NCBI GenBank assembly: GCA_009837395.1
Contig: VXTP01000015.1
Location: forward strand, 157,081 to 221,080
From: Gemmatimonadota bacterium
Lineage (GTDB): Bacteria; JAAXHH01
Length of the DNA: 64,000 nucleotides
Direction: 5' to 3'
Positions 1 through 8,873 of the stretch are shown in pieces. Made by a program: the position numbers and the translations under genes. The notes under the pieces are model-generated. The model ran no database searches and was not told where the DNA came from. It saw only the letters and a program-made list of their open reading frames with translations. The first letter of the stretch is position 1. Each line of letters begins with the position of its first letter.

Positions 1-308
1 CGGGGGTGACGGACCGCCTGGTCCACTATGCGGAGAAAGCCGCCGAGACCGGCGCGCGCGTGGCGGCGGCCACCGCCGACCCGGATTCTCCGGCCGCCCG
101 GTTGGCGGACGTTGTCGTCGTCATACCCGCGCCCACGCCGAAATCATCGAAAGCAACCGGCGGTAAGGAACATCGGTCGCACCAGCCGATGGGCACGCTC
201 TTCGAACAGAGCCTCGGGGTGATGCTCGATGCCTGCGTCTTGCTGCTCATGTCGCGGCTCGACGAAACCGGTCGGAGCATGTTCAAACGCCACGCCAATC
301 TGGAGTAG
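1..308 (+). CDS. hxlB: 6-phospho-3-hexuloisomerase, 3' part (5' end outside window)
   Basis: This is the C-terminal part (about 100 residues) of a SIS-domain sugar-phosphate isomerase; the frame is open to the left edge, so the start lies outside the window. The family interconverts 3-hexulose 6-phosphate and fructose 6-phosphate in the cytoplasm, as part of the ribulose monophosphate pathway for formaldehyde fixation or pentose supply. The tail carries the strongly conserved signature MGTLFEQSLGVMLD and ends with FKRHANLE, which is typical of HxlB proteins rather than of generic SIS proteins. The GTG at position 6 is not a credible start because it would remove most of the fold. Whether hxlA lies upstream cannot be seen. 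Confidence 0.85.
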   Translation, partial: GVTDRLVHYAEKAAETGARVAAATADPDSPAARLADVVVVIPAPTPKSSKATGGKEHRSHQPMGTLFEQSLGVMLDACVLLLMSRLDETGRSMFKRHANLE

Positions 309-340
309 GCGCCGGTAGTTCGGGCAGGCGCCGGTAGTTC
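308..340. repeat. Two-copy 19-bp-period direct repeat in spacer
   Basis: GGCGCCGGTAGTTC occurs at 308-321 and again at 327-340, so the period is 19 bp. The first copy begins on the last base of the hxlB stop codon. The 45 bp that follow, up to the end of the convergent gene, show nothing recognisable. The same 19-bp period recurs with unrelated sequences in other spacers of this window (16036, 23929, 49398). Confidence 0.7.
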
Positions 341-385
341 CCGAGTGTGCCTGCGAACCCTGGCCGCGGGTCCGTGTCGCTGATG

Positions 386-2005
386 CTATGCCTTCGACAG
401 GCGCTTGAGCACTTCCCGGTCCAGGACGGCCTTCAGGAATCCACACCAGTGGCCGTTGCGGTCTCTGTCCGCCGACCGGTAGGGATCGGTGCCCATGTAC
501 AGGGCGCCGCCGGCCTTGTGCGGCTTCAGGATCACCGCGGGCGAACCGTCGCCCCACCGTCCGATGACGCGCACGTCGTCGTCGATCTCCGCCGGCCGGA
601 CCCGCCACTGGTGCGCATCGAGCGCGGCACCCTCGGGCAGGTCGGGCCAGCCGGCGGTGAGCAGGATCCGGTCCGGATCGTTGAGGACGGACTCCGCCCG
701 TATGCCGAACACGTGTGCCCGCCCGTCACCGTGACGCATCCCCTCGTCCAGGCGGAAGTCGTCGGCCGAACCCACGATCCATCCACCTGCCCGCATGTAA
801 CGAATCAACCGTTCGACGACCGCGCCTTTGACCGTCGGACAGGGCGTGCAGCAGAGCCATTCACACCCGGAGAGTTTGTCTCCGTCCGATACCTGGTGAT
901 CGGACGCGTACCCCACCTCCCGCCCCGTGCTCTCTTCGAGGATGCCATGGGGTGTCCATACGTCCAGCACGGGCACGCGGCTCGCGAAGGAATCGTACGA
1001 AAGCAGGCAACGGTATTCCGTGGACGGCCCATTCGCGCGTTCCGTCTCCGTCACCGATCGACTCAGCGCGGAAATCGCCGTCCACTGCTCCGGGTTCGAC
1101 TCCGCCAGGGACCTGCCCCGTATGGCCCGGCCTTCCCACCACGCGGTATCGTCCCAGTTATGCCAGCCAACGGCCGATACGCCCGGTGCGCAAGCCGCAG
1201 CCGTCCATTCCCGCAGCTCACGCAGCGTAGCCTGGTACCGGCCCCGCATCATCTGCGATCCGACGACCATCCAGACGTCCTTTTCCGCCAGAGACCCGGC
1301 CGCGCACGCCGCCCAGCGGATCAGTCGGCCGGTATCCGCCGCGGACCGGACCGGCGGGGATCCCGGATCGATGATGACGAAGTCCAGCGCGCGGGCCGTA
1401 TGCTGGAAGTGGACCAGCGTTTCGGCCGGCAGGAGGGCGTCGAGATGGAAAGCCATGGTCGTCTTCAGGTTCGATTTCACCTTCTTCACGGCCCGGGCCA
1501 CCTCTGCCGTATACAGCGCATACTGTTCCATCTGCCAGATCCTGCGCCCGTGCCGGTATCCGTCTTCGGTCATTTCCATCGTCAACAGGCGGCCTTCGAC
1601 GGACTCCATCACCTGTTGCCAGCGGTCCTCGGGGTACTCGCTGCCTCCCGTGGGCCCGTCCTCCAGCTGAAGCGCGTACAATCCCTTGCAGGACCCGAAC
1701 ACTTCCGACACGCGCCGCACATAGTCGAGGCGCCACGCCCGGGTGTCGGACAACAGGTACAGGGCCTTCGGGTTGCCGATGTGCAGGATGGACCGGAGGC
1801 CCGCGTCCGCCGCGGCGCCGATCATTTCTTTCACCCGGTCCGTCTGGTCTTCCGAGGCCAGCTGGTTCCTCAGATCGAAACCGTCTCGGAAGACGACGAA
1901 TTGAAATCCGCCGGCCTTGAGCTCGGCGAAGTCGTCGCGCCATCGGTCCGCGCGGTCGAACTCGTTATAGTACGTAAAGGCCTGCAGTCTTGATTTAGCG
2001 AACAT
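386..2005 (-). CDS. Glycosidase-like TIM-barrel protein, function unknown
   Basis: This 539-residue protein has no signal peptide, so it is probably cytoplasmic. The N-terminal half (about 1-310) reads as an alpha/beta barrel: it begins FTYYNEFDRADRW and alternates strand-like segments (FQFVVFRDGF, SILHIGNP, TMAFHLDALL, VSAVGWHNW) with helices. The C-terminal part (about 320-539) looks like a Rossmann or glutamine-amidotransferase-like domain, recalling the two-domain layout of GH42 and related glycosidases. I cannot assign catalytic acids with confidence. A Shine-Dalgarno sequence (AAGGGAG) lies just before the ATG, which supports this start. The gene converges on hxlB and stands alone on its strand. 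It could equally be a non-catalytic relative of such enzymes. Confidence 0.55.
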   Translation of the reverse strand: MFAKSRLQAFTYYNEFDRADRWRDDFAELKAGGFQFVVFRDGFDLRNQLASEDQTDRVKEMIGAAADAGLRSILHIGNPKALYLLSDTRAWRLDYVRRVSEVFGSCKGLYALQLEDGPTGGSEYPEDRWQQVMESVEGRLLTMEMTEDGYRHGRRIWQMEQYALYTAEVARAVKKVKSNLKTTMAFHLDALLPAETLVHFQHTARALDFVIIDPGSPPVRSAADTGRLIRWAACAAGSLAEKDVWMVVGSQMMRGRYQATLRELREWTAAACAPGVSAVGWHNWDDTAWWEGRAIRGRSLAESNPEQWTAISALSRSVTETERANGPSTEYRCLLSYDSFASRVPVLDVWTPHGILEESTGREVGYASDHQVSDGDKLSGCEWLCCTPCPTVKGAVVERLIRYMRAGGWIVGSADDFRLDEGMRHGDGRAHVFGIRAESVLNDPDRILLTAGWPDLPEGAALDAHQWRVRPAEIDDDVRVIGRWGDGSPAVILKPHKAGGALYMGTDPYRSADRDRNGHWCGFLKAVLDREVLKRLSKA

Positions 2006-2027
2006 GTCTCCCTTCCCGGCGTATAAC

Positions 2028-2055
2028 CGCGATTGAAATCGCGATTGAAGTCGCG
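2028..2055. repeat. Two overlapping short inverted repeats
   Basis: CGCGATTGAAATCGCG (2028-2043) is a 6-bp stem with a TGAA loop. A near copy, CGCGATTGAAGTCGCG, follows at 2040-2055 and shares its first bases. They lie in the 101-bp spacer upstream of the glycosidase-like gene and downstream of tamA, both on the minus strand. No U-tract follows on either strand, so a terminator is unlikely; an operator or simple duplication is possible. Confidence 0.5.
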
Positions 2056-2106
2056 TCGGTTAATGGGTGATTGAAGGAATGGCGGAAAGGCGCCGTCGGG
2101 TCAAAA

Positions 2107-4002
2107 TCAGAACGCCTGTCCGAGACCGAAGTAGAAAAAAGTCCGGTCGTACTTTCTTGAATTGGGAGGGTCGATCTTGCTTTGATTGTGAAAACCCACG
2201 TCGCCCCGTATCAGCCCGATCGGCGAACTCACACGGACTCCCGCCCCGTAACCAAGCAGGAGATCTCCGAAACCGAAAGAACCCACCGTCTTTCCTACCC
2301 CGCCCCAGTCCGCGAATACGGCCAGGTCAAACCGGGAGAAGGGTACCTGGATTTCATGCTGCGCGCTGATGGCGATCAGTCCGCCGTCGGGCTGGCCGAT
2401 CCTGTTTATGCCGAACCCCCGCACCGATCGGTCGCCTCCGATGAACAGTCTGCTGTCGAGGGGTACGCGGTTTTCGTTCAGCGCCCTCACGTAGGCGAAC
2501 GAGACCGCGGTGGAAAAATCCGGCGCGTTGGGAAAGGTCAGGTATTTGCGGGCTATGGCCCTCACCGTAAGTATCGAGTTCCGGTTGAGCGTGGAACTGC
2601 CGAGCAGGGGGCTGGCCACGCTGCTCTGGAATTGACCGAAGAACCCCGTCTTCGGATTCAGGATATCATCCCGCGTGTCGTACGTCACAAGCCCGGTCAG
2701 ACTGCCTTCGCGCCTGGACCGGAGGCTGTCGACTTCCGAACCGCTTCGCAGGAGTTCGGCCAGTTCGTCGCTGAGCGACGACACCTCGATGTTCTTCAGC
2801 GTATAGGTCAGTTGACTGCGGTAGGTGCGGGAGAGTTCGCGGTTGACCGCCACGGACACGCCCGCTTCCTGCTCGGTATGGCTGATGCGGTCCTCGCGCC
2901 GGAAGAACGCGCGCAGGATGCCCGTCGTCCGGGTCCGGAACAACCACGGTTGCGTGACCCCCGACTCGATGTGCTGGAAGAGCGAACTGATCTGGCCGTT
3001 GGCGCCAATGGTGATCCCCCGGCCCAACAAGTTTCGGTATGCGACACTGAAGCTGCCCCTGAAGCGTTCGGCCGTGGCGAAGCCGGCGCCGAAACTCACC
3101 TCTCCCCCGGGCAATTCGGTGACCTCCACTACCAGGTCCCGCACCGTAGCTGAGGTGTCGCTCCTCAGGGGAGACAGGCGCACGCTGCGGAAAAGGCCCG
3201 TCTGGAAGAGCCGGGTCTGGCTCAACGATATCTTCGCGTTGTCGTAGAGTTCTCCCGGTTGGATCTCCAGTTCGCGGATCACTACGTTTCTGTGGGTCTT
3301 CCGCAGACCTCGGACCTGTATCGCACCCACGCTGACGGGATGCCCTTCGATAACCCCGAAGTTGACGGTAACGGAATGGTCCTCCTCGTGCACTAAGAAT
3401 TTCGAGTCCACCACCACGTCCAGGAGCGCCCGGCGATCGGCGAGACGCTGGATGTAGCGTTTGTCCGTCGCGGCGGAGAGTCGGAAGAATACCTGGCCCT
3501 CCCGCGTGATAAGGTTCTGCCGGATCTCGTCTTCGGACAGGTATCCGAAGCCGTTCAGATTTACCGCGCGCACGGTGTACCGCGGACCTTCGTCTATGAC
3601 GATCCTGAGCGCGACCCGATCCGTGTCAATCTCTTCGCGAACGTGCCGGACCCTTGCATCCAGAAAACCGCTGTTCTGGTAAAAGCTCTCGATCGCCGAC
3701 AGGTCGGTCCGCCAGGTGGCGTTATTTATACGTCTGCGTTGCCAGAATCTGGGCTTTAGAAAACTGTCCGTTCTGGTTTCGATCAGACTGAGTATACGGT
3801 CGCCGGCGATGGTCGCGTTGCCTTCGACGACGATGCGATCGACGATGAGGGACTGCTGGGCGTCAACGGGGAAAGCGTACAGGATCGCCAGGAGAAACAG
3901 CGTCCGGTACGTACCGGAATACCGCGTCCGGGATGAACCGATACGACCCGATTCGGCAACGGTTGGCTTCGAGGGAAGCCTCATTCCCTTTACCATGTGC
4001 AT
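2107..4002 (-). CDS. tamA: TamA/BamA-family Omp85 outer-membrane protein
   Basis: This 631-residue protein is an Omp85-superfamily outer-membrane assembly factor. A signal peptide (hydrophobic run LFLLAILYAFPVDA, about residues 34-47) is followed by three POTRA-like repeats, each opening with a strand and a short 'G' motif (VDRIVVEGN, VRAVNLNGFG, VGAIQVRGL), and then a beta-barrel from about residue 300. The conserved loop-6 motif is visible as DRSVRGFG, and the chain ends in an aromatic residue (GLGQAF) as expected for a barrel beta-signal. The tamB gene lies directly upstream with a 48-bp gap, which favours TamA over BamA. Several in-frame ATGs lie near the 5' end; the outermost is used here. 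Confidence 0.88.
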   Translation of the reverse strand: MHMVKGMRLPSKPTVAESGRIGSSRTRYSGTYRTLFLLAILYAFPVDAQQSLIVDRIVVEGNATIAGDRILSLIETRTDSFLKPRFWQRRRINNATWRTDLSAIESFYQNSGFLDARVRHVREEIDTDRVALRIVIDEGPRYTVRAVNLNGFGYLSEDEIRQNLITREGQVFFRLSAATDKRYIQRLADRRALLDVVVDSKFLVHEEDHSVTVNFGVIEGHPVSVGAIQVRGLRKTHRNVVIRELEIQPGELYDNAKISLSQTRLFQTGLFRSVRLSPLRSDTSATVRDLVVEVTELPGGEVSFGAGFATAERFRGSFSVAYRNLLGRGITIGANGQISSLFQHIESGVTQPWLFRTRTTGILRAFFRREDRISHTEQEAGVSVAVNRELSRTYRSQLTYTLKNIEVSSLSDELAELLRSGSEVDSLRSRREGSLTGLVTYDTRDDILNPKTGFFGQFQSSVASPLLGSSTLNRNSILTVRAIARKYLTFPNAPDFSTAVSFAYVRALNENRVPLDSRLFIGGDRSVRGFGINRIGQPDGGLIAISAQHEIQVPFSRFDLAVFADWGGVGKTVGSFGFGDLLLGYGAGVRVSSPIGLIRGDVGFHNQSKIDPPNSRKYDRTFFYFGLGQAF

Positions 4003-4050
4003 TGCCTGACCGTTTGGTCCCCTGTCGTCCTTGCATGCAAAGGCGCAGGT

Positions 4051-7000
4051 TTACCGAAACCGGAATTTGACCCGGAGGTCTATGCCATTCTGAGGATGTT
4101 CGCCCAGTTGTTCGGAAAAGGTCTCGATAAACAGGAAATCCGTCAACTGGTAACCGACCCGCAGCGAGTATTCCGAAGATTGGAACAATCGGGTAAAGCT
4201 GACCCGGGCGCGCCGGTTGATCCGCTTGCTGAGGGTAAGTTGTACCGGCGATCCGGCCTGAATGGCGCTGTTCATTGAGAAAGGATCGCCTTCGACCTGG
4301 ACTTCGTCGAGATTAAGCAAGGCCTCTGCGAGTGCTTCTCCGGTCATCAAAAAGGCCCTGTTTCTCATGCCGGCGTATTCATCGGGCGTGCCCAGACTGG
4401 TGAGTCCGGCCGTGCCGAAAGTCAGCAGGGAGACGACCTCGGGACCGTAGATCACCTCGGGGCCGGCAAGCGACCGGGAACCCGAAGCCAGAATCTCCGT
4501 AGCGTTGTCGTCGCGCGGCGCTGCGCGCAACTGGGGTGTCACCGTCGACACCGGTCCGGACGCGAGCAGTTCCACTTCGTAATAGGTATCGTGAATGTCG
4601 CGCACGCGGGGCGCCCAGGCCTGAATGTTCAGGACCGGGTCGAGCTGCGCCACCGGGTACTCGATCAGCGCGGTAAAGCTTTCCAACGGTACGCGCCTGG
4701 TCAGGTCGATCCGTCCGGTTTCCAGTTCGAAGGTGGCGCCCAGGTACCTGATTACGCCGTCATCCTCGGCGACGGCGTTTCCGGTCAACAGGGGATTCTG
4801 CACCGTATTGCCGAGGGCCACCCCGCCCTCGACGGTCAGTTGGGCGATATTGTTCTCGACGGCCAGGTCGGTCACGTCCACGGCTACGTCCAGCGCGATG
4901 CTTTCCAGGAACGGGTCGGGCGTGTCCTGCGGACGTATGATCGCGTTGTCGAGGAGCAATTCGCCGATATCCAGCGAATGTGTGACCACTCCGGTCACGA
5001 CGATCGGATCGGCTACATTGTAAATCCGTGAACGGTCCCTGTTGCCGGTCCAGGCAAGCGATCCGTCGATTACAAGCATGGCCGAACCGAGCCGTTCCAC
5101 TTCAGCCTGGCTGAAATCGGCATAGGCTTCGATTTCGGCGAAGGCCAGGTTGTCTGTCAAGAGGTCACCAGAAACCCGGACCGTGCCGTCCCCGGCGCGG
5201 AACGCTGTGGGTTTTAGCGCGAAGGCGCCTCCATCGACGTCGACCTGCAGCACGTCTGCCCGGAACATCGGTTCGAACTCACGGAAACGCAACGCCGCGT
5301 CCCGAACGGTGACCTGACCGACCGACCGGGGTGAAGCGGGTGTTCCTCCGATGGACAGGCGGATGTCGGCCTTCCCCTCGATGCGTTCGAGATCGTACAC
5401 GACGCCGCTCAGGAAAGACAGGTCGATGTCGTCTCCTTCGACGGTCAGGGCGATATCTTCCACACCGGTCGCATCGCCGGTCCTTTCAGTACGGGCCGGG
5501 TCATAGGGTATGGAGCCGTGAGCGGTTATGGTATCGCCGCCTTTGCGAATCCTCAGGTCCCGGATGGCGATTTCCCCGCCGCTATACACCATGTGGGCGG
5601 CGAGGCTGTCCAGGGAGGCTTGATTGTATCTCGGTTGATCCATGGAAACGCGGGCGTCTATGACCCGGGCGGAGGCCGGACCGGTGACTTCGATCCGGGT
5701 ATTCACGTTACCGCCCAGGGGAAGGTCGAGATTCGCCAGTGCCATTACGGCGTCCATCCTGATCTGCTCACCCAGGATGACGAAATCGGACGCGCCCGCC
5801 TCCGTTCCGCCATCGACGTACGCCAGGCGGCCGTGCATCGAAAGCCGGCCCCGCTCGTCACCGGGTTGGTTGATGCGGCGAAACGTGGCGGACATGGATT
5901 CCATATGGATGTGGGCCCCGTCGAAATGCAGCCTGACGGGTTCCGTATTCACCAGCTCGTTCTGGAGACCGAACAGTTTCAGCGAGTCCAGCGCCATGAC
6001 TCCGTCGACGTCGCTGCGGTCCCGGACCGAACCGTTCACGTCGATCCTGCCCCGGATGTACCCGTCCAGATCGGCGGGAACCACCTCGAAGAACTCCCGC
6101 AGGGGCGCCACGGCCAGATTGTTCACGACCATGGACGCCGTGTATCTTTCGCCGGACGGAAGCGACTCCGGTTGGACCTCCGTCGCCCATCGCAGATCGA
6201 CCGGATAGACAAGATCGATCTCCGATCGTCCCACCGGACTCTGCACGGATAGCATGGGAACCCGCAGCAACCGGTCTTCGTAAAGCGCCGATGCGGCCAC
6301 CGTGCCAAGCAGGTTGGTTCTGTTTCCTAGTGTATAGCTCACGTTCGATACGGTCAGCTGGCTGTTCATCCTGGGATCCTCCGGCGTGCCCTCCAGGGAG
6401 ATCACGCCGTCCATGGCGCCGCTGAACGTGCCGGCCGACACCAGGAAAGGCGAGAAGAACTCCAGCTGCACGCCTTCCAGGACGGTTTCAAGGTCGACCG
6501 GTCCGTCCGCGGCGAGACTCGCCGTACCGTCGACCGTTACGCGCCCGAAATCGCCCGCCAGTCTGAATTCGTCCACGGTAATGACCTGGTTCTCCAGCTT
6601 CACGGTGGAGGGAGCCGCGGAATGCAGTATCCGATCGTTCATCAATACATCCAACGAATCAAGGGAGACCGTTATGGTGGACAGGTCCGGATACCCGGCC
6701 AGTCCCACGGCGTGTACGCTCCCGCTGAACGTGCCGGTGCCGCCTTCGACCGGTCTCTTGGAGAGAATGGAAAGCAGCGGAGACAGCGAAGTCTGCAGCA
6801 GATCGACCCGCAGATCGTAGGGGTACTGCCCGGTCAGTTCGAGGGATCCTTCCGCGCGCACGGTGGGACCCGGCACCCGGTTCAGGATAAACGCCAGGCG
6901 GTCCGTGTCGATCGTCATTTCCAGATCGGTGTCGCCCAGGTCTTCGTTTTGAATCGCCAGGTTCCGGACGGTGCCCTTCCCCGTTGCGGACGGCTGTTGT

Positions 7001-8814
7001 ATGGTGCCGGAAATCTCCCCCTGCATGCGGAGGATGGCATCCAGCCCCCACCAAGATTCGCTTTGGAGGTAGTCTCCGAGTCTGAGGTCATGCACGTTGA
7101 AGTATCCGGACACAGCCCGGTCGCCGGCCAGGTTCGTCCTCGCCCGGAGCTCCAGCCTGTCCAGTACGGCATTGATCGTCAGGTTGCGTCGCTCGTCCAG
7201 AAAACCTTCGACTTTCGTTTCGCCGAGGAGGACATCGCCATAGGCCAGATCGCTGACCCAGCCACCGAGCCGAACGGTCGGCCGCCGGAGCGTGCCCAGC
7301 AGGTAGAGATCCAGGTCGCCCGAACCGCGGAGTTCTTCGAAATCCAGCGGCGGGGGCAGCTTTCCGACGTCTTGCACGTCGACCGAACCGGTCAGCTGAA
7401 TGTTCCCGTCCGTGCCGAGTTGTCCCTCGGTGTTAACCTGGAAAGACGCTTCCCGGAGGTCGGTCCGCAGCAAACCGCGCCGGTACGTGGCCGTCGCCGT
7501 TACCTCCCGCAACGGCAGGCCGCTTATGCTCACCAGGGCGGAAGAAGCGCTCAGATCGGCCCTGCGGGGCGCGTCGTCGAAGCCGTCGCCTTCCATTTCG
7601 AAGGCCAATTCCACCTCGCCCTCCAGTTCGCTTTCGTCGCCGACGAGGACCGTCGGCAGGGCGGGGAGCGCGATCCCGGGCGACTCCAGCTGCAGGCGGT
7701 ATCCGGTAGATTCTCCACTGAAATCGAGCCGGCCCCGTCCCGATATCCATCCGGCCTCATGCCTGCCCCGAAACCGGTTGACCGTGAGCACGTCCCGCGC
7801 ATAGGCCATATCCAATGCGGCCAGGTCGAAGGCGCCGTACTCCGATCGTACCACCGGCGACGTGAACCTGGCCTCGATGGCCGGATCGGACAGGCTGTTG
7901 CGCAGCGACCCGGTCATGGTGAAGGTCCCCGGCATGGTGTTTTCGAACCCGATGATTCGCAGTATGGCGCCGACTTGTCCGTTCGCGGCGAAATCCAGCG
8001 TGGCCGGATTCTCGTCCGCGGTCGATATCTCGCCGGTCACGTGGTATCTTATCGGTGGACCGTGGGCGGATTCCATGGTCAGGTCGTGAACCGTAAGGTC
8101 GTCCCCTTCGAAGTACACGTCCGCGCGCATATTCGTTGCCGCGTCTTCATAGCCCGCAATACGGTAAGCCACGTGCCCCGCGTCGATCTCGCCTTCCACC
8201 GTGAAAGGCCGGAGCACGGAGCCGATGAAACCGACTTCCCCGGCGCTCACCGCCGTGGAATCCCCGGGATCGTAATAGCGGAACGTGCCGTTCCGGATCC
8301 GCAGGTCGCGCAGATCGAAGGGCAGGCCGGACGTTCCTTCATCCGCTTCCCCGTCCTGCGCCGCTTCCCCGTCCTGCGCCGCTTCCCCGTCCTGCGCCGG
8401 GCCGCCGAACAGTAGATCCACGGAATTCATCCCGCTGCCCGCGGCGTCTTCGATATAGGCCATGCGGAATCCGTCGATCCAGACGCTGTAGAGCGGCGCA
8501 TCGCCCACCGCGGCGTCCCAGAGGTTGAAGTCTATCCTGATTTCGTCCGCACCCGCGACCTCCCCCCCGCCATGGACCTCCGCCAGGCGCAGGGAAACGC
8601 CCCGCATCGCCAGGTGCGTCCGCAAGCCGGTTTCGACGCGCTCGATCGCTACCTGTCCGTTGAGCCGGTCCTGGACGTTCCGCACCACGGCGCGGCGGAT
8701 CTGGTCATTGCCCCAGCCGGTTCCCAGCAGGACGAGGACGGCCAGGCTTGCCGCCAGCGTCAGCGCGGCGAGCAGGCCCAGTCCCATGGTCCATATGTTC
8801 AGCCGTAGTTTCAT
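4051..8814 (-). CDS. tamB: TamB-like translocation and assembly module protein
   Basis: This 1587-residue protein is anchored in the inner membrane by one N-terminal helix (about residues 7-30). The rest is a very long, strand-rich periplasmic region of the AsmA/TamB (DUF490) type, with the conserved TamB C-terminal domain in the last 350 or so residues (for example ATEILASGSRSL and the final DLRVKFRFR). TamB is known to work with TamA in outer-membrane protein insertion and, with its relatives, in phospholipid transport to the outer membrane. The start MKLRLNIW leaves a 59-bp gap after the upstream gene; an earlier in-frame ATG (8925) would overlap that gene and place charged residues ahead of the helix. 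A short Glu/Ala/Gln repeat lies near residues 140-157. Confidence 0.85.
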   Translation of the reverse strand: MKLRLNIWTMGLGLLAALTLAASLAVLVLLGTGWGNDQIRRAVVRNVQDRLNGQVAIERVETGLRTHLAMRGVSLRLAEVHGGGEVAGADEIRIDFNLWDAAVGDAPLYSVWIDGFRMAYIEDAAGSGMNSVDLLFGGPAQDGEAAQDGEAAQDGEADEGTSGLPFDLRDLRIRNGTFRYYDPGDSTAVSAGEVGFIGSVLRPFTVEGEIDAGHVAYRIAGYEDAATNMRADVYFEGDDLTVHDLTMESAHGPPIRYHVTGEISTADENPATLDFAANGQVGAILRIIGFENTMPGTFTMTGSLRNSLSDPAIEARFTSPVVRSEYGAFDLAALDMAYARDVLTVNRFRGRHEAGWISGRGRLDFSGESTGYRLQLESPGIALPALPTVLVGDESELEGEVELAFEMEGDGFDDAPRRADLSASSALVSISGLPLREVTATATYRRGLLRTDLREASFQVNTEGQLGTDGNIQLTGSVDVQDVGKLPPPLDFEELRGSGDLDLYLLGTLRRPTVRLGGWVSDLAYGDVLLGETKVEGFLDERRNLTINAVLDRLELRARTNLAGDRAVSGYFNVHDLRLGDYLQSESWWGLDAILRMQGEISGTIQQPSATGKGTVRNLAIQNEDLGDTDLEMTIDTDRLAFILNRVPGPTVRAEGSLELTGQYPYDLRVDLLQTSLSPLLSILSKRPVEGGTGTFSGSVHAVGLAGYPDLSTITVSLDSLDVLMNDRILHSAAPSTVKLENQVITVDEFRLAGDFGRVTVDGTASLAADGPVDLETVLEGVQLEFFSPFLVSAGTFSGAMDGVISLEGTPEDPRMNSQLTVSNVSYTLGNRTNLLGTVAASALYEDRLLRVPMLSVQSPVGRSEIDLVYPVDLRWATEVQPESLPSGERYTASMVVNNLAVAPLREFFEVVPADLDGYIRGRIDVNGSVRDRSDVDGVMALDSLKLFGLQNELVNTEPVRLHFDGAHIHMESMSATFRRINQPGDERGRLSMHGRLAYVDGGTEAGASDFVILGEQIRMDAVMALANLDLPLGGNVNTRIEVTGPASARVIDARVSMDQPRYNQASLDSLAAHMVYSGGEIAIRDLRIRKGGDTITAHGSIPYDPARTERTGDATGVEDIALTVEGDDIDLSFLSGVVYDLERIEGKADIRLSIGGTPASPRSVGQVTVRDAALRFREFEPMFRADVLQVDVDGGAFALKPTAFRAGDGTVRVSGDLLTDNLAFAEIEAYADFSQAEVERLGSAMLVIDGSLAWTGNRDRSRIYNVADPIVVTGVVTHSLDIGELLLDNAIIRPQDTPDPFLESIALDVAVDVTDLAVENNIAQLTVEGGVALGNTVQNPLLTGNAVAEDDGVIRYLGATFELETGRIDLTRRVPLESFTALIEYPVAQLDPVLNIQAWAPRVRDIHDTYYEVELLASGPVSTVTPQLRAAPRDDNATEILASGSRSLAGPEVIYGPEVVSLLTFGTAGLTSLGTPDEYAGMRNRAFLMTGEALAEALLNLDEVQVEGDPFSMNSAIQAGSPVQLTLSKRINRRARVSFTRLFQSSEYSLRVGYQLTDFLFIETFSEQLGEHPQNGIDLRVKFRFR
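8344..8397 (-). repeat. Three exact 18-bp repeats inside tamB
   Basis: The 18-bp unit CGCTTCCCCGTCCTGCGC (plus strand) is repeated three times without change. It encodes a six-residue acidic unit (GEAAQD) near residues 140-157 of TamB, in a linker before the first large beta domain. Perfect identity between copies points to a recent slippage expansion that keeps the frame. Confidence 0.8.
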
Positions 8815-8873
8815 CGTGCCATACCGAGATGTGAAGTCCGAAGTCGTCAGACCGAAGCCGCCGGACCGAAGTC

